DNA of 39,722 nt from Lachnospiraceae bacterium (GCA_024692715.1 JAILMH010000070.1:1-39722), one strand, 5' to 3'; positions 23,300 to 33,032 are shown, numbered from the stretch's first letter. Notes: a model not told the origin generated them from the letters alone. A program made the numbers and translations.

Positions 23300-25684
23300 A
23301 TGGCAAACGACGTAAACGTCGAAGAGAAGGGACCGATCACTGATTCACTTCTCGAAAAAATGAACAAATTCTGGAGAGCATCTAACTATCTCTCTGCCTG
23401 TCAGCTCTATCTCTTAAAGAATCCACTTCTTAAAGAGCCGCTGACAAATGATATGGTTAAGAAAAAGATCGTTGGACATTGGGGTACAGTTCCTGGTCAG
23501 AACTTCATCTTTGTACATCTTAACCGTGCAATTAAAAGATACGACCTTGATATGATTCTTCTTTCTGGACCGGGCCACGGCGGAAACTTCTTCATCGCCA
23601 ATGATTATCTCGATGGCTCATATTCAGAGATTTATCCAAATATTTCAGAGGATCTCGACGGAATGCAGAAGCTCTTCAAGCAGTTCTCATTCCCGGGCGG
23701 TGTTCCAAGCCACTGTGCTCCTGAGACACCGGGTTCTATCCACGAAGGCGGCGAGCTTGGATACTCTCTCGCTCACGGCTTTGGTGCTGTATTTGACAAT
23801 CCGGGCCTCATTGCAACTGTTGTAGTTGGTGATGGTGAGTCTGAAACAGGCCCGCTTGCCACATCATGGCAGTGCAACAAGTTCCTTAATCCTAAGAATG
23901 ACGGTGCTGTTCTTCCTATCCTTCACCTCAATGGCTACAAGATCGCCAATCCGACAATCTTTGGAAGGCTTTCTCACGAAGAGCTCACAGATTTCTTCCA
24001 TGGCACTGGCTGGGAGCCATATTTCGTAGAAGGCGACGATCCTATGACAATGCATCGTAAGATGGCTGAGACAATGGACGTTGTTATCGAAAAGATCAAG
24101 GCTATTCAGCAGCATGCAAGAGAAACCGGCGATATGACACGTCCAGTATGGCCTATGATCGTTCTTCGTACACCAAAGGGCTGGACAGGTCCTAAGGTCG
24201 TTGACGGAAACCGTATCGAAGGCAACTTCCTTGCTCATCAGGTTCCGATCATGATGGATAAGCCTGAGCACCTTCAGATGCTCTCTGACTGGCTCCACAG
24301 CTACCATGCAGAAGAGCTCTTTGACGAGAATGGTAAGTTTGATCCGGAGCTCAAGGCGCTCGCTCCTACAGGAAACAGACGTCTCGGTGCAAATCCACAC
24401 GCAAACGGCGGTAAGCTTCTCCGCGATCTCAGACTTCCTGATTTCAGAGATTATGAATTCAAGATCGGCGAGCACGGTTCAAAGGAAGGTCAGGACACAA
24501 CAGTTCTCGGCAACTTCATCCGCGACATCTTCAAGCTCAACGAAGAGGCTAAGAACTTCCGTATCTTCTCACCTGATGAGAACAACTCTAACCGTTTCAA
24601 CGCAGTATTTGAAGCAACCAACAGAAGCTGGAATGCAGAAAGTCACGATGATGATGACTGCCTTGCAGCAGACGGACGTGTTATGGACTCTATGCTTTCT
24701 GAGCATATGTGTGAAGGCTGGCTTGAAGGATATCTTCTTACAGGACGTCATGGTTTCTTTGATACATACGAAGCATTCTCACGTATCATAGATTCAATGG
24801 TCGCACAGCATGCAAAGTGGCTTAAAGTCTGCAATCAGCTCCCTTGGAGAGCAAGAATTGCTTCACTTAACCTTCTTATGTGCTCAACAGTATGGCAGCA
24901 GGATCACAACGGATTTACACATCAGGATCCGGGTCTTATGGACCACATTGCCAACAAGAAAGCAGATGTTGTACGTCTTTATCTTCCGCCAGACGCTAAT
25001 ACTCTTCTTTCTACATTTGATCACTGTATCAGAAGTAAGAACTATGTAAATGTCATCATCGCAAGTAAACATCCTCGTCCACAGTGGCTTTCAATGCCTG
25101 AAGCAGTTAAGCACTGCACACAGGGTATCGGCATCTGGGATTGGGCTTCAAACGATCAGGGCCAGGAGCCTGACATCGTATTTGCCTGCGCCGGTGAAAC
25201 TCCTACACTTGAGGCTCTTGCAGCAGTTTCGATCCTCAACAAGGAGATTCCTGATCTTAAGATCAGATTTATCAATGTAGTCGACCTCTTCAAGCTTCAG
25301 CCTAAGAACGAGCATCCTCATGGTCTTTCTGATGCTGAATACGATATGCTCTTTACAACAGATAAGCCTGTGATCTTCAACTTCCACGGCTATCCTGCAC
25401 TTGTACACGAGCTTACATACCGCCGTCACAATAACCGTCTCATGCATGTACGCGGTTATCACGAAGAAGGCACTATCACAACACCATTTGATGTTCGTGT
25501 ACAGAATGGAATCGATCGTTTCCACCTGGTCAAGGACGCTCTCAAGTTCCTTCCTCAGCTTGGAAATAAGGGTTCATTCCTGTATCAGAAGATGAACGAC
25601 AAGCTTGTAGAGCACAAGCAGTATATCCAGGAGTACGGTCAGGATCTTCCTGAAGTTGCTCAGTGGAAGTGGGAAGACAAATAA
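23300..25684 (+). CDS. xfp: Xylulose-5-phosphate/fructose-6-phosphate phosphoketolase
   Basis: 794 residues, full length. ThDP-dependent enzyme: N-terminal PP domain with 'SGPGHGG' near residue 94, '[30 protein letters not shown]' near 132 and the ThDP-binding '[14 protein letters not shown]' near 177; Pyr and C-terminal domains follow ('SPDENNSNR', '[10 protein letters not shown]', '[12 protein letters not shown]'). It splits xylulose-5-P with phosphate into acetyl-P and glyceraldehyde-3-P (and often fructose-6-P into acetyl-P and erythrose-4-P). Divergent from the GH43 operon; beside pentose-releasing enzymes this suggests arabinose is fermented through the phosphoketolase route. Codon usage looks highly optimised, consistent with high expression. 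Confidence 0.97.
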   Translation: MANDVNVEEKGPITDSLLEKMNKFWRASNYLSACQLYLLKNPLLKEPLTNDMVKKKIVGHWGTVPGQNFIFVHLNRAIKRYDLDMILLSGPGHGGNFFIANDYLDGSYSEIYPNISEDLDGMQKLFKQFSFPGGVPSHCAPETPGSIHEGGELGYSLAHGFGAVFDNPGLIATVVVGDGESETGPLATSWQCNKFLNPKNDGAVLPILHLNGYKIANPTIFGRLSHEELTDFFHGTGWEPYFVEGDDPMTMHRKMAETMDVVIEKIKAIQQHARETGDMTRPVWPMIVLRTPKGWTGPKVVDGNRIEGNFLAHQVPIMMDKPEHLQMLSDWLHSYHAEELFDENGKFDPELKALAPTGNRRLGANPHANGGKLLRDLRLPDFRDYEFKIGEHGSKEGQDTTVLGNFIRDIFKLNEEAKNFRIFSPDENNSNRFNAVFEATNRSWNAESHDDDDCLAADGRVMDSMLSEHMCEGWLEGYLLTGRHGFFDTYEAFSRIIDSMVAQHAKWLKVCNQLPWRARIASLNLLMCSTVWQQDHNGFTHQDPGLMDHIANKKADVVRLYLPPDANTLLSTFDHCIRSKNYVNVIIASKHPRPQWLSMPEAVKHCTQGIGIWDWASNDQGQEPDIVFACAGETPTLEALAAVSILNKEIPDLKIRFINVVDLFKLQPKNEHPHGLSDAEYDMLFTTDKPVIFNFHGYPALVHELTYRRHNNRLMHVRGYHEEGTITTPFDVRVQNGIDRFHLVKDALKFLPQLGNKGSFLYQKMNDKLVEHKQYIQEYGQDLPEVAQWKWEDK

Positions 25685-25757
25685 TTTTCTCATAGACAAT
25701 AATTACCTAAATCCTTTTATTAGTTACAAAACAACAAATCCCCCCAAAAAATAAATT

Positions 25758-25798
25758 GTCCGGTTATAAGTGAAAACTTATAGCCGGACTTAACTTTT
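25758..25798. terminator. Bidirectional terminator between xfp and the M20 gene
   Basis: GTCCGGTTATAAGT, loop GAAA, ACTTATAGCCGGAC (14-bp stem with one G-T). Plus side ends TTAACTTTT, minus side has a T-rich run after CAATTTA. It separates the convergent genes. Confidence 0.85.
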
Positions 25799-25825
25799 GA
25801 AGTCAAAATCATAAATATATTAACT

Positions 25826-27007
25826 TTAAGAATTTATATATTTTTCTGCATATGCTGCATACAGCGCAGCGCCTATCGTAAGTGCATCTTCATCAATATC
25901 AAAGTTATTTGTATGATATGGATTTCTGGTATTCTCTTTATCTGCATTCCCCGTACCAAGGTATACATATACTCCCTGACATTCCTTTTGATATTCGCAG
26001 AAGTCATCGCCGGAAAGATATATCTCTCTGTCAGTCTTTACATGACCTTTTCCAAGTACATCATTGATAACCTCAACAGCTTCATCACAGATGTCTGCCG
26101 GGTTTATCAAAACCGAGGCGAAGTCTTCCCACACTACTTCTGCCTTGCCGCCATACAGCCTCGCTATGGAATTTGCAGTTTCCTCTACAAGACCATTTAC
26201 TTTTTTCCTATTCTCTTCTGAAATATTTCTTGTAGTACCTTCGAGCTGTGCATTGCCTGCAATGATATTGTAGCCTGTGCCGGCTTCAAGCTTTCCAACT
26301 CCAATGACAACCGGCTCCAGCGGCGAAGTCATACGTGATACTATCCCTTGAAGTGCAACGACGATTTGAGCAGCAATATACAAAGCATCTACGCCCTTCG
26401 ATGGATTGCAGACATGTGCCGACTTTCCCTCTATATTGATCGTAAAGTGGTCTACACTCGCATTATTTATACCTTTTTTAACTCCTACGATACCGGTACC
26501 AAGATCAGGCGCACAATGTATTCCAAACACCCTCGCTGCATCTCCCAATGTTTCTGATCTTCGTTCTGTATAAAGCTTTCCGCCTTTGCCTATCTCTTCT
26601 GCCGGTTGAAAAAGGAATCTTACTTCACCTTTAAGTTCATCTCTCTTAGCCGCCAAAAGTTTCGCTGCACCAAGCAGCATGGCGGTATGTGCATCATGAC
26701 CGCACGCATGCATAACACCATCATTTTGCGATCTATAAGGCACATCATTTTTTTCATAAATCGGCAGCGCATCTATATCAGCTCTCAACGCAGTAACTCG
26801 ACCTGATGCTTCTTTGCCTCTTAATATGCCTATCACTCCGGTTTCCGCTGTCCTCTTATGCTCAATTCCAAGCTCATCGAGCTCTTTTTCTATTTTTTCT
26901 GAAGTCAAAAACTCTTTTAGCGAAAGTTCCGGATTCGCATGAAAATAACGCCGCAGACCAACTACATACTCTTTTATCTTTTCAGCATCACTCAGATATG
27001 TGTTCAT
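25826..27007 (-). CDS. M20 family amidohydrolase/N-acyl amino acid deacylase
   Basis: 393 residues, M20D type. Metal-binding motif 'MHACGHDAHTAML' (Cys 102, His 104, Asp 105), Glu 137/138 in 'FQPAEEIGKGG' and 'GIHCAPDLGTG' are all present, with a dimerisation domain in the middle. Such enzymes hydrolyse N-acyl amino acids, hippurate-like amides or indole-acetyl conjugates to a free amino acid and an acid. Its ATG overlaps the dehydrogenase stop (ATGA), so it is translationally coupled as the last gene of the metQNI operon. That suggests its product is a substrate of the aminotransferase or of the same pool. Confidence 0.9.
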   Translation of the reverse strand: MNTYLSDAEKIKEYVVGLRRYFHANPELSLKEFLTSEKIEKELDELGIEHKRTAETGVIGILRGKEASGRVTALRADIDALPIYEKNDVPYRSQNDGVMHACGHDAHTAMLLGAAKLLAAKRDELKGEVRFLFQPAEEIGKGGKLYTERRSETLGDAARVFGIHCAPDLGTGIVGVKKGINNASVDHFTINIEGKSAHVCNPSKGVDALYIAAQIVVALQGIVSRMTSPLEPVVIGVGKLEAGTGYNIIAGNAQLEGTTRNISEENRKKVNGLVEETANSIARLYGGKAEVVWEDFASVLINPADICDEAVEVINDVLGKGHVKTDREIYLSGDDFCEYQKECQGVYVYLGTGNADKENTRNPYHTNNFDIDEDALTIGAALYAAYAEKYINS

Positions 27008-27963
27008 TTAAAATATTCCTTCGAAATTTCTATATTTTTCCTTATTCCTTCACAGCAATCATGAAATCTGCGTTTTTCCCTGTCATTCAAAGGAATCTCG
27101 ATAACCTTTTCGACTCCATTTCTGCTTAACCTTACAGGAACTCCGGCAAAAAGCCCTCGCTCACCAAATTCGCCATCAAGCTCCGCACTTGCAGGAACTA
27201 CAAGCTTCTCATCATATCTTACCGCTTTTACAAGCCTGTACGCAGTTGAAGCTATCGCATATTCTGTGCAGTATTTACCGTTGTAAGTTACCCAGCCACC
27301 TTCTCTTGATTCCTTTTCAATCTCATCCTCATCAAATACTATCGAGCTGTCACCTTTTAATAATTCACTAAGCGGCTGACCATTAAAATTCACAGCAGAC
27401 CATGCTGCTATCTGTTCATTTCCATGCTCTCCAAGCATATACGCAGATATCGAATGTACATCTATGCCTGTTTTCTCTGCTAGCCTTAATTTAAGCCTTG
27501 CACTGTCAAGCCCTGTACCCGTACCAAATACACGTCCCTTCGGCAATTTTAATATATCATTCAGCCACTTGGTTATAATATCGCAAGGATTCGAGATATT
27601 GATCAGCACGCCTGCAAAGCCTGTTTCTTTAAGCCTTTGTGCAAAAGTAAACAGCGCATGCATGTTGAACTCCATCTCTGATAGCCTTGTATGCGTACCT
27701 TTAAGCGCGATTATATTCCCCACAGAAATCACTATAACATCTCTGTCACCAAGGTCCTCTATCTCTCCTACCTTGATATTTACACTATGCGGCAAAAACT
27801 CCGATGCATCCAGCACATCCTGCCTCTCCGCCTGCACCTTTGCTTTATTTTCTTCAAGGTCAACTAAAACAAAATCATCCGCTACACCATTCATAGCCAA
27901 TGTATATAACACATGTGCGCCGACATGCCCAATTCCGATTATTCCCACTTTAAAATCTGACAT
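27004..27963 (-). CDS. L-2-hydroxyisocaproate dehydrogenase-type 2-hydroxyacid dehydrogenase (LDH/MDH family)
   Basis: 319 residues. NAD-binding 'GIGHVG' (GxGxxG from residue 10), catalytic His 180 in 'LGEHGNEQIAAWS', and partner Asp 153 and Arg 156 in 'LDSARL'. The substrate loop reads 'GNIIALKGTHTR' instead of the LDH 'APQKPGETR', and 'EGGWVTYNGKYCTEYAIA' matches L-HicDH of lactobacilli (EEEARKGGF-type segment). It interconverts 2-oxo acids with bulky side chains (2-oxoisocaproate, 4-methylthio-2-oxobutyrate, phenylpyruvate) and L-2-hydroxy acids with NADH. 12 bp after the aminotransferase gene, which would supply the oxo acid or consume it. Confidence 0.85.
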   Translation of the reverse strand: MSDFKVGIIGIGHVGAHVLYTLAMNGVADDFVLVDLEENKAKVQAERQDVLDASEFLPHSVNIKVGEIEDLGDRDVIVISVGNIIALKGTHTRLSEMEFNMHALFTFAQRLKETGFAGVLINISNPCDIITKWLNDILKLPKGRVFGTGTGLDSARLKLRLAEKTGIDVHSISAYMLGEHGNEQIAAWSAVNFNGQPLSELLKGDSSIVFDEDEIEKESREGGWVTYNGKYCTEYAIASTAYRLVKAVRYDEKLVVPASAELDGEFGERGLFAGVPVRLSRNGVEKVIEIPLNDREKRRFHDCCEGIRKNIEISKEYFK

Positions 27964-27975
27964 TTCCCCACCTTC

Positions 27976-29142
27976 TTATCTGCGCCTGATCTTCTGATGA
28001 ATACTTTCAAGTCGTTCTAATGCACTTATCAGGGTTTCATTTTTTTTAGCAAAATGAAATCTTATCAAGTGATTCACATTTTCATGGAAGAAGCTTGATC
28101 CGGGCACTGCACCTACACCTACCTTCTCTGCAAGATCTGTGCAAAATTCCAGATCACTCTCATAATTCCATTCGGATATATCCACAAGCACATAATATGC
28201 ACCCTGAGGTTTATAGTACTTCAAGCCTGCATTTTCAAGCCCTGAGCAGAAAAGTTCTCTCTTTTTAGTATACATTTCCAAAAGGTCATCATAGTACTTT
28301 TGTCCAAAATTCAACCCTGTAACTACTGCTTCCTGTAATGGTGCTGCTGCACCAACTGTCAGAAAATCATGCACTTTCTTTATTCTCTCAGTTATTTCCT
28401 CTGGTGCTATCGTATATCCAAGCCTCCATCCTGTGATCGAGTATGTTTTTGAAAGCGAGCCAGTACTGATCGTTCTTTCTCTCATTCCGGGGAGCGATGC
28501 CATGTAGATCATTTTGTTTGGTGCATATACTATATGCTCGTATACCTCATCAGTAACCACATATGCATCATATTTCTTTACAATGTCAGCTATAAGCTCC
28601 ATCTCCTGATACGTGAAAACTTTTCCGGAAGGATTAGATGGGTTACAGAGTATAAGCGCTTTTGCCCCATCTCTAAAGGTCTGCTCAAGAACCTGCGGAT
28701 CAAATGTAAAAACCGGCGGTTTAAGCGGAACATATATTGGTTCTGCTCCCGACAGTATCGCATCTGCTCCATAGTTTTCATAAAAAGGTGAAAAAACTGC
28801 GATTTTATCGCCGGGATTGCATATGGTCATCATTGCTGCCATCATTGCCTCAGTACCGCCGCAAGTGATGACCACTTCTTTTTCCGGGTCGATCTCGATT
28901 CCCATAAGCAAAGACTCTTTCTTTGCAAGTGCTTTTCTGGTATTTTGCGCACCCCATGTTATGGAATATTGATGATAATCTTCATGAGAAACTTCTCTGA
29001 GTCTTTTTAAGACTTCTTCCGGGGGCTCGAAATCCGGAAAGCCCTGTGAAAGATTTATAGCTCCGTATTTATTTGAAACACGAGTCATTCTTCTGATTAC
29101 TGAATCTGTAAAATTTTCTGTCCTTTTAGATAATGATCTCAT
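27976..29142 (-). CDS. PLP-dependent class I/II aminotransferase (methionine/aromatic/branched-chain type)
   Basis: 389 residues from the ATG at 29142, which has AAGGTGA upstream and fits the family start; the longer frame to 29238 would run into the metI gene. Fold type I motifs: 'NLSQGFPDFEPP', 'GGTEAM', 'NPSNPSGK', Asp-Glu in 'VVTDEVYEH' and PLP Lys 232 in 'STGSLSKTYSITGWRLGY'. The opening is like the methionine aminotransferase/kynurenine aminotransferase group. Between the methionine importer and a hydroxyacid dehydrogenase, methionine (to 4-methylthio-2-oxobutyrate) or a large neutral amino acid is the likely substrate. Confidence 0.88.
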   Translation of the reverse strand: MRSLSKRTENFTDSVIRRMTRVSNKYGAINLSQGFPDFEPPEEVLKRLREVSHEDYHQYSITWGAQNTRKALAKKESLLMGIEIDPEKEVVITCGGTEAMMAAMMTICNPGDKIAVFSPFYENYGADAILSGAEPIYVPLKPPVFTFDPQVLEQTFRDGAKALILCNPSNPSGKVFTYQEMELIADIVKKYDAYVVTDEVYEHIVYAPNKMIYMASLPGMRERTISTGSLSKTYSITGWRLGYTIAPEEITERIKKVHDFLTVGAAAPLQEAVVTGLNFGQKYYDDLLEMYTKKRELFCSGLENAGLKYYKPQGAYYVLVDISEWNYESDLEFCTDLAEKVGVGAVPGSSFFHENVNHLIRFHFAKKNETLISALERLESIHQKIRRR

Positions 29143-29153
29143 CTTTCTCACCT

Positions 29154-29834
29154 TCAATGTGTGCTTTTTTTGGCAATTGTATCGCCCACCAGCTGCAATA
29201 AGCTCACAGCAATCACAAGTATAACGACCGTTGCCCATGTTATGTCCTTCATATTCCTGTCATGTCCATATCTGATGGCAAAATCACCAAGACCGCCTGC
29301 ACCTACAACTCCAGCCATCGCAGTTAACCCCAACAGGCTTATTGCAGTTATCGTAGTCGCCCTTGCCAGCTGGCCTGCGCTTTCTCTCAGATAAACCCGC
29401 GTGATGATCTCAAAATTTGAAAGTCCCATCGACTCTGCAGCTTCTACAAGTCCCGGCTGAACCTGTGCCAAAGCTGACTGAACCTGCCTTGTAAAAAAGG
29501 GCACAGAGCCAAACACAAGAGGTACGATAGCCCCCTGTATATTTATCGCCGTTCCCATTATTGCTCTAGAAAGCGGCATAAGAGCTGTAAGCAATATGAT
29601 AAATGGTATAGACCTGAAAAGATTTGTGACAGCATCTAATATTTTGAACACCGGCTTATTTTCGCAAATACCGCCTTCCCTTGTCACCGTTAAGGTGATT
29701 CCAAAGGTAAATCCCAAAACAAATCCTATTCCGCCAGCCCATAATTCCATGATGATCGTATCAACTATTGCCTGCAAAAATTCATACCATTTATCAATAA
29801 GATTAGGCATAAAACTAGTAAGGATTTCTTGCAT
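29154..29834 (-). CDS. metI: Methionine-type ABC transporter permease
   Basis: 226 residues, five membrane segments, with the MetI-like 'WAGGIGFVLGFTFGITLTV', 'RSIPFIILLTALMPLSR' and the EAA-type loop 'LVEAAESMGLSNFEIITRVYL' near residue 127. Works with MetN and MetQ. ATG at 29834 has GGAGG 9 nt upstream and overlaps the end of metN by 20 bp. Confidence 0.93.
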   Translation of the reverse strand: MQEILTSFMPNLIDKWYEFLQAIVDTIIMELWAGGIGFVLGFTFGITLTVTREGGICENKPVFKILDAVTNLFRSIPFIILLTALMPLSRAIMGTAINIQGAIVPLVFGSVPFFTRQVQSALAQVQPGLVEAAESMGLSNFEIITRVYLRESAGQLARATTITAISLLGLTAMAGVVGAGGLGDFAIRYGHDRNMKDITWATVVILVIAVSLLQLVGDTIAKKSTH

Positions 29835-30864
29835 CTTTTATAACCTCCACACCTACATGTCTATCTCTAAGATATTGAATGGCTTCATCAATTTTTATCG
29901 ATTCACCACTGAACTTTACAACTGTACCGCCCACCGGCGATCCAGACACTATTTCAACATCAGCTAAAAGGATGTTCAAATCCACATCAAACTTTTTAGT
30001 AACAGTGGATATCAGCGGCTCTGACACTTCTTTTTGAATATAGGTAAGTCTCGTAAGTACTTCTCCATCGGCAGGAGAAATTCCATTTATATCGTCTTTC
30101 AATATCTCATCTAATTTATATAGATTTGAAGTCGTTTTTATAAAATCTTTTGTCAGCGAATGCTTAGGGTTTGCAAATATGTCAAACACATCACCCTCTT
30201 CAACCACTTTTCCATTTTCCATTACTGCTATCCTGCTGCATATTCGCTTGATAACATCCATTTCATGCGTGATCAGCACAATTGTTATTCCAAGCTTTTC
30301 ATTAAGATGTTTCAAGAGTTTGAGTATAGACTCAGTAGTCTGCGGGTCAAGCGCACTGGTTGCCTCATCTGAAAGCAGTATCTTCGGATCATTCGCCAAA
30401 GCTCTTGCGATAGCTACCCTTTGCTTCTGACCTCCTGACAACTCCGAAGGATACGCATTTTCTTTATCCGAAAGCTCAACTAAATTCAGCAGTTCTCGCA
30501 CCTTTTTCTGTATTTCCTTCTTTCCAAGCCCGCTTTTTTTAAGTGGAAAAGAAACATTTCCAAAGACTGTTCTCGATGGCATCAAATTAAAATGCTGAAA
30601 TATCATTCCTATCTTTTTGCGTTCACTTCTTAATTCTTTATGCGAAAGCTTCAAAAGATCTACACCATCAATCTTCACTTCTCCCGAAGTTGGCTTTTCA
30701 AGCAGATTTATGCACCTTACAAGTGTCGATTTACCGGCTCCTGAAAAACCTATTATTCCATATATTTCACTATCTCCTATGGTTATAGAAACGTTTTTCA
30801 AGGCTTCGACTTCTTTTTCCTTATCATCTTTAAATGTTTTAACTATGTTTCTAAGTTCTATCAA
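29815..30864 (-). CDS. metN: Methionine-type ABC transporter ATP-binding protein with NIL domain
   Basis: 349 residues. Walker A 'GFSGAGKST' near 38, signature 'LSGGQKQR' near 140, Walker B 'ILLSDEAT' near 161, switch His in 'LITHEMD'. The last 75 residues form the NIL domain ('VLTRLTYIQKEVSEPLI', 'GSPVGGTVVKFSG') that binds methionine and inhibits the transporter from inside. The presence of NIL supports methionine or a close analogue as substrate. Confidence 0.94.
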   Translation of the reverse strand: MIELRNIVKTFKDDKEKEVEALKNVSITIGDSEIYGIIGFSGAGKSTLVRCINLLEKPTSGEVKIDGVDLLKLSHKELRSERKKIGMIFQHFNLMPSRTVFGNVSFPLKKSGLGKKEIQKKVRELLNLVELSDKENAYPSELSGGQKQRVAIARALANDPKILLSDEATSALDPQTTESILKLLKHLNEKLGITIVLITHEMDVIKRICSRIAVMENGKVVEEGDVFDIFANPKHSLTKDFIKTTSNLYKLDEILKDDINGISPADGEVLTRLTYIQKEVSEPLISTVTKKFDVDLNILLADVEIVSGSPVGGTVVKFSGESIKIDEAIQYLRDRHVGVEVIKDARNPY

Positions 30865-30867
30865 CCC

Positions 30868-31794
30868 TTATCTCCTAAACTCTGCAAGTTTGTCCTGATC
30901 CCAGCCAGCCTTTATAAAGTATCCGTCGAAAGTATCATTAAATACCTTCTCTGTCTCATCTGATTGAAATGCCTCAACCACCTTATCATAAGCTTCGAGA
31001 AGCTCAGGGTTTGAAAGATCCTCCGTCCTTGCTGCAATCAGATTCCAATACTGTTCTTCATCAAGAACGCTATCCTTATAAATTGCATCTTCTGCTTTAA
31101 TTCCAAAATCAAGAGCATAATTTCCATTGATGATCGCAGCTGTCACATCAGGAAGTGTAGAAGGAATCGTATTTGCAGCAATCTCTTTGATCTCAACCTT
31201 CACATTATATTTTTCTATATCTTCAAGAGTAGGATTAAAATTATCGTTGTCCTTAAGTGCAATGACATTTGCAGCTTCCAAAACTTTCAAAGCTCTGCCT
31301 TCATTTGTAGGATCGTTCGGTACAGCAATCGTATCTCCATCTTTAAGCTCATCCACCGATTTGATCTTCTCTGAATAAAGATTCAAAGGAATGATAAAGG
31401 TGTTTCCAATGTTAGTGATTTCATAACCATATTGATCTATCTCTGACTGTAGATATATCTGATGCTGAAATGAATTTAGATCTATCTCACCGTTTGCTAA
31501 TGCATTATTTGGTGTCACATAGTCTGAAAACTGAACAATTTCAAGATTGATCCCTTCATCCGCAAGTTTTTCTTTTGCGCTCTTCCAAAGATCATCATAT
31601 ATCGATCCAACTACTCCAAGTTTTATATCAATAGTTTTTGCTTCTGATGCAGTTTCTGTCGTTTCTGCACTCGAAGTTTTCTGTTCCTCAGCGGACTGTA
31701 CTCTATCAGCCGATGCATCTGCCTTTGAACCACATGCTGTAAGCACGCTTAAGGAAGCTATTGTAAGTAATGCAGCAATAATTGTCTTTTTCAT
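30868..31794 (-). CDS. metQ: Methionine-type ABC transporter substrate-binding lipoprotein
   Basis: 308 residues from the ATG at 31794, with GGAGG 7 nt upstream. Lipobox LTAC (Cys 21), then a NlpA/MetQ domain: 'VQFSDYVTPNNALANGEIDLNSFQHQIYL', 'GNTFIIPLNLYSEKIKSVDELKDGDTIAVPNDPTNEGRAL' and 'NGNYALDFG' are diagnostic. First gene of a six-gene operon. No SAM-I (S-box) or T-box riboswitch is visible upstream; control may be through the TAGGAATTC repeats. Confidence 0.94.
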   Translation of the reverse strand: MKKTIIAALLTIASLSVLTACGSKADASADRVQSAEEQKTSSAETTETASEAKTIDIKLGVVGSIYDDLWKSAKEKLADEGINLEIVQFSDYVTPNNALANGEIDLNSFQHQIYLQSEIDQYGYEITNIGNTFIIPLNLYSEKIKSVDELKDGDTIAVPNDPTNEGRALKVLEAANVIALKDNDNFNPTLEDIEKYNVKVEIKEIAANTIPSTLPDVTAAIINGNYALDFGIKAEDAIYKDSVLDEEQYWNLIAARTEDLSNPELLEAYDKVVEAFQSDETEKVFNDTFDGYFIKAGWDQDKLAEFRR

Positions 31795-31853
31795 ATCTGA
31801 TCCTCCTCTAACATTCAATCTTCCGCTTGGTTGTGTATATCCTATCACACGAG

Positions 31854-31956
31854 TAGGAATTCGTATAATAGAGAAATCTAATGCCTGGTAATAAATTTTA
31901 TTTATCGCACAACTTACATTGCTTACACGCAGCGCACTTTTAACTTATAGGAATTC
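31854..31956. repeat. Repeated TAGGAATTC elements upstream of metQ
   Basis: TAGGAATTC at 31854-31862 and 31948-31956, 94 bp apart. The second lies in an inverted repeat TATAGGAA-N12-TTCCTATA (31946-31973). The candidate metQ -10 (TATTAT on the minus strand near 31867) has no good -35, so an activator or repressor site is plausible. Confidence 0.45.
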
Positions 31957-31971
31957 CAACATAATTTCCTA

Positions 31972-32007
31972 TAAAAAAAAAATTGAGTGCCATTACGACA
32001 CTCAACT
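31972..32007 (-). terminator. Terminator of the ssuA transcript
   Basis: Minus strand TTGAGTG (32005-31999), 9-nt loop, CACTCAA (31989-31983), followed by nine or more U. Confidence 0.88.
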
Positions 32008-32030
32008 TTTAACATTCAGATATTTTATTC

Positions 32031-33032
32031 TCAGTCACCCTGTACGTTATCAAAAACGTATGCACTATAATCCTTTGAAGCTTCATTTGTAAGGAAGTCA
32101 TTCTTTTCCATGAATGATGCAAACTCAACTACTCCACCTGTCCTGGCTGAGAAATTAACACCATCTCTTCCGAGCCAGTCCTTAATCGTATCCACATCCT
32201 TGTCATTTACCTCTGCAAGGATTTCAGCAGCTTCATCAGGATTTTCCTTTATGAAGTCCATAGCCTCTTCTGTAGCCTTGACAACTGCATTATAAAGATC
32301 CGGCTGTTCCTCATTGAGCTTTGTTGAAGCAAGACCTACGATAAACGAATTACCTTCAGGCCAGACAGTGTTGAAATTGTAGATCTCATGAAGATTTTCA
32401 TCATCATCTTCCTGGAATGTATAAGGTGCAGATGTAAGATGAAGCGCTACACTTCCTGACATGAGTGAAGACATTCCGTCCGGATGGGCCATGGCAACAA
32501 GATTATTATCAAGTGCATGAGCATCTCCAAGCTCTTTATCGCATGCCAGCGCAAGAAGAATATGCTGGAAACTTCCAACATTTACAATCGCGATCTGATC
32601 TGAACCTGTTATATCAGAAAGTGAATTGATGTTGTCTTTATTGGTATAGAGTTTATTAGGCATTGAAGAAATATTATCATAGATCTTATAGCCGACACCG
32701 CTTGTAATACCGGTTATAGCAGGTCCAAGTCCCATGGCTCCCACATCAAGCTTACCGGAGGCAAAAGCTTCGTTGATCGCGGAGCCTGAATTCAAAGTAC
32801 TCCACTCTACATTTAATTCTCCGTCATAATTCTTTTCTATAAGGCCCTTAGCCTGCATGATCGCATATGGCGCATATGAAAGGCCATACTGCATTGCTAT
32901 CTTAAGCGTTGCTGTATCCCCGGAAGCCGCAGATGAATTAGCTGCAGCATTTGAAGTCGAACCGCATGCTGAAAGTGATACTGCAAGTGCTGCAGAAACA
33001 ATAAGTGCTGTTAATTTTTTTAATGGACGCAT
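32031..33032 (-). CDS. Ssu/Tau/NMT1-type ABC substrate-binding lipoprotein
   Basis: 333 residues. Lipobox LSAC (Cys 23). An NMT1/SsuA-like fold: 'LKIAMQYGLSYAPYAIMQAKGLIEK' near residue 44, 'NEAFASGKLDVGAMGLGPAI' near 88 and 'IVGLASTKLNEEQPDLYNAVVKA' near 232. Such proteins bind sulfonates, taurine, nitrate or pyrimidine precursors. Encoded after ssuC and ssuB but behind its own terminator and promoter. Sulfonate is the likeliest ligand given the nearby methionine transport genes, but it is not proven. Confidence 0.85.
   Translation of the reverse strand: MRPLKKLTALIVSAALAVSLSACGSTSNAAANSSAASGDTATLKIAMQYGLSYAPYAIMQAKGLIEKNYDGELNVEWSTLNSGSAINEAFASGKLDVGAMGLGPAITGITSGVGYKIYDNISSMPNKLYTNKDNINSLSDITGSDQIAIVNVGSFQHILLALACDKELGDAHALDNNLVAMAHPDGMSSLMSGSVALHLTSAPYTFQEDDDENLHEIYNFNTVWPEGNSFIVGLASTKLNEEQPDLYNAVVKATEEAMDFIKENPDEAAEILAEVNDKDVDTIKDWLGRDGVNFSARTGGVVEFASFMEKNDFLTNEASKDYSAYVFDNVQGD

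Noticed and set aside
23826-25595. Several long open frames on both strands inside xfp
   Set aside because: They are shadows of the highly codon-biased xfp gene, which covers the whole stretch with a full family match.
29143-29238. N-terminal extension of the aminotransferase with several Cys residues
   Set aside because: It would overlap metI; the ATG at 29142 has a good ribosome site and the extension does not belong to the family.
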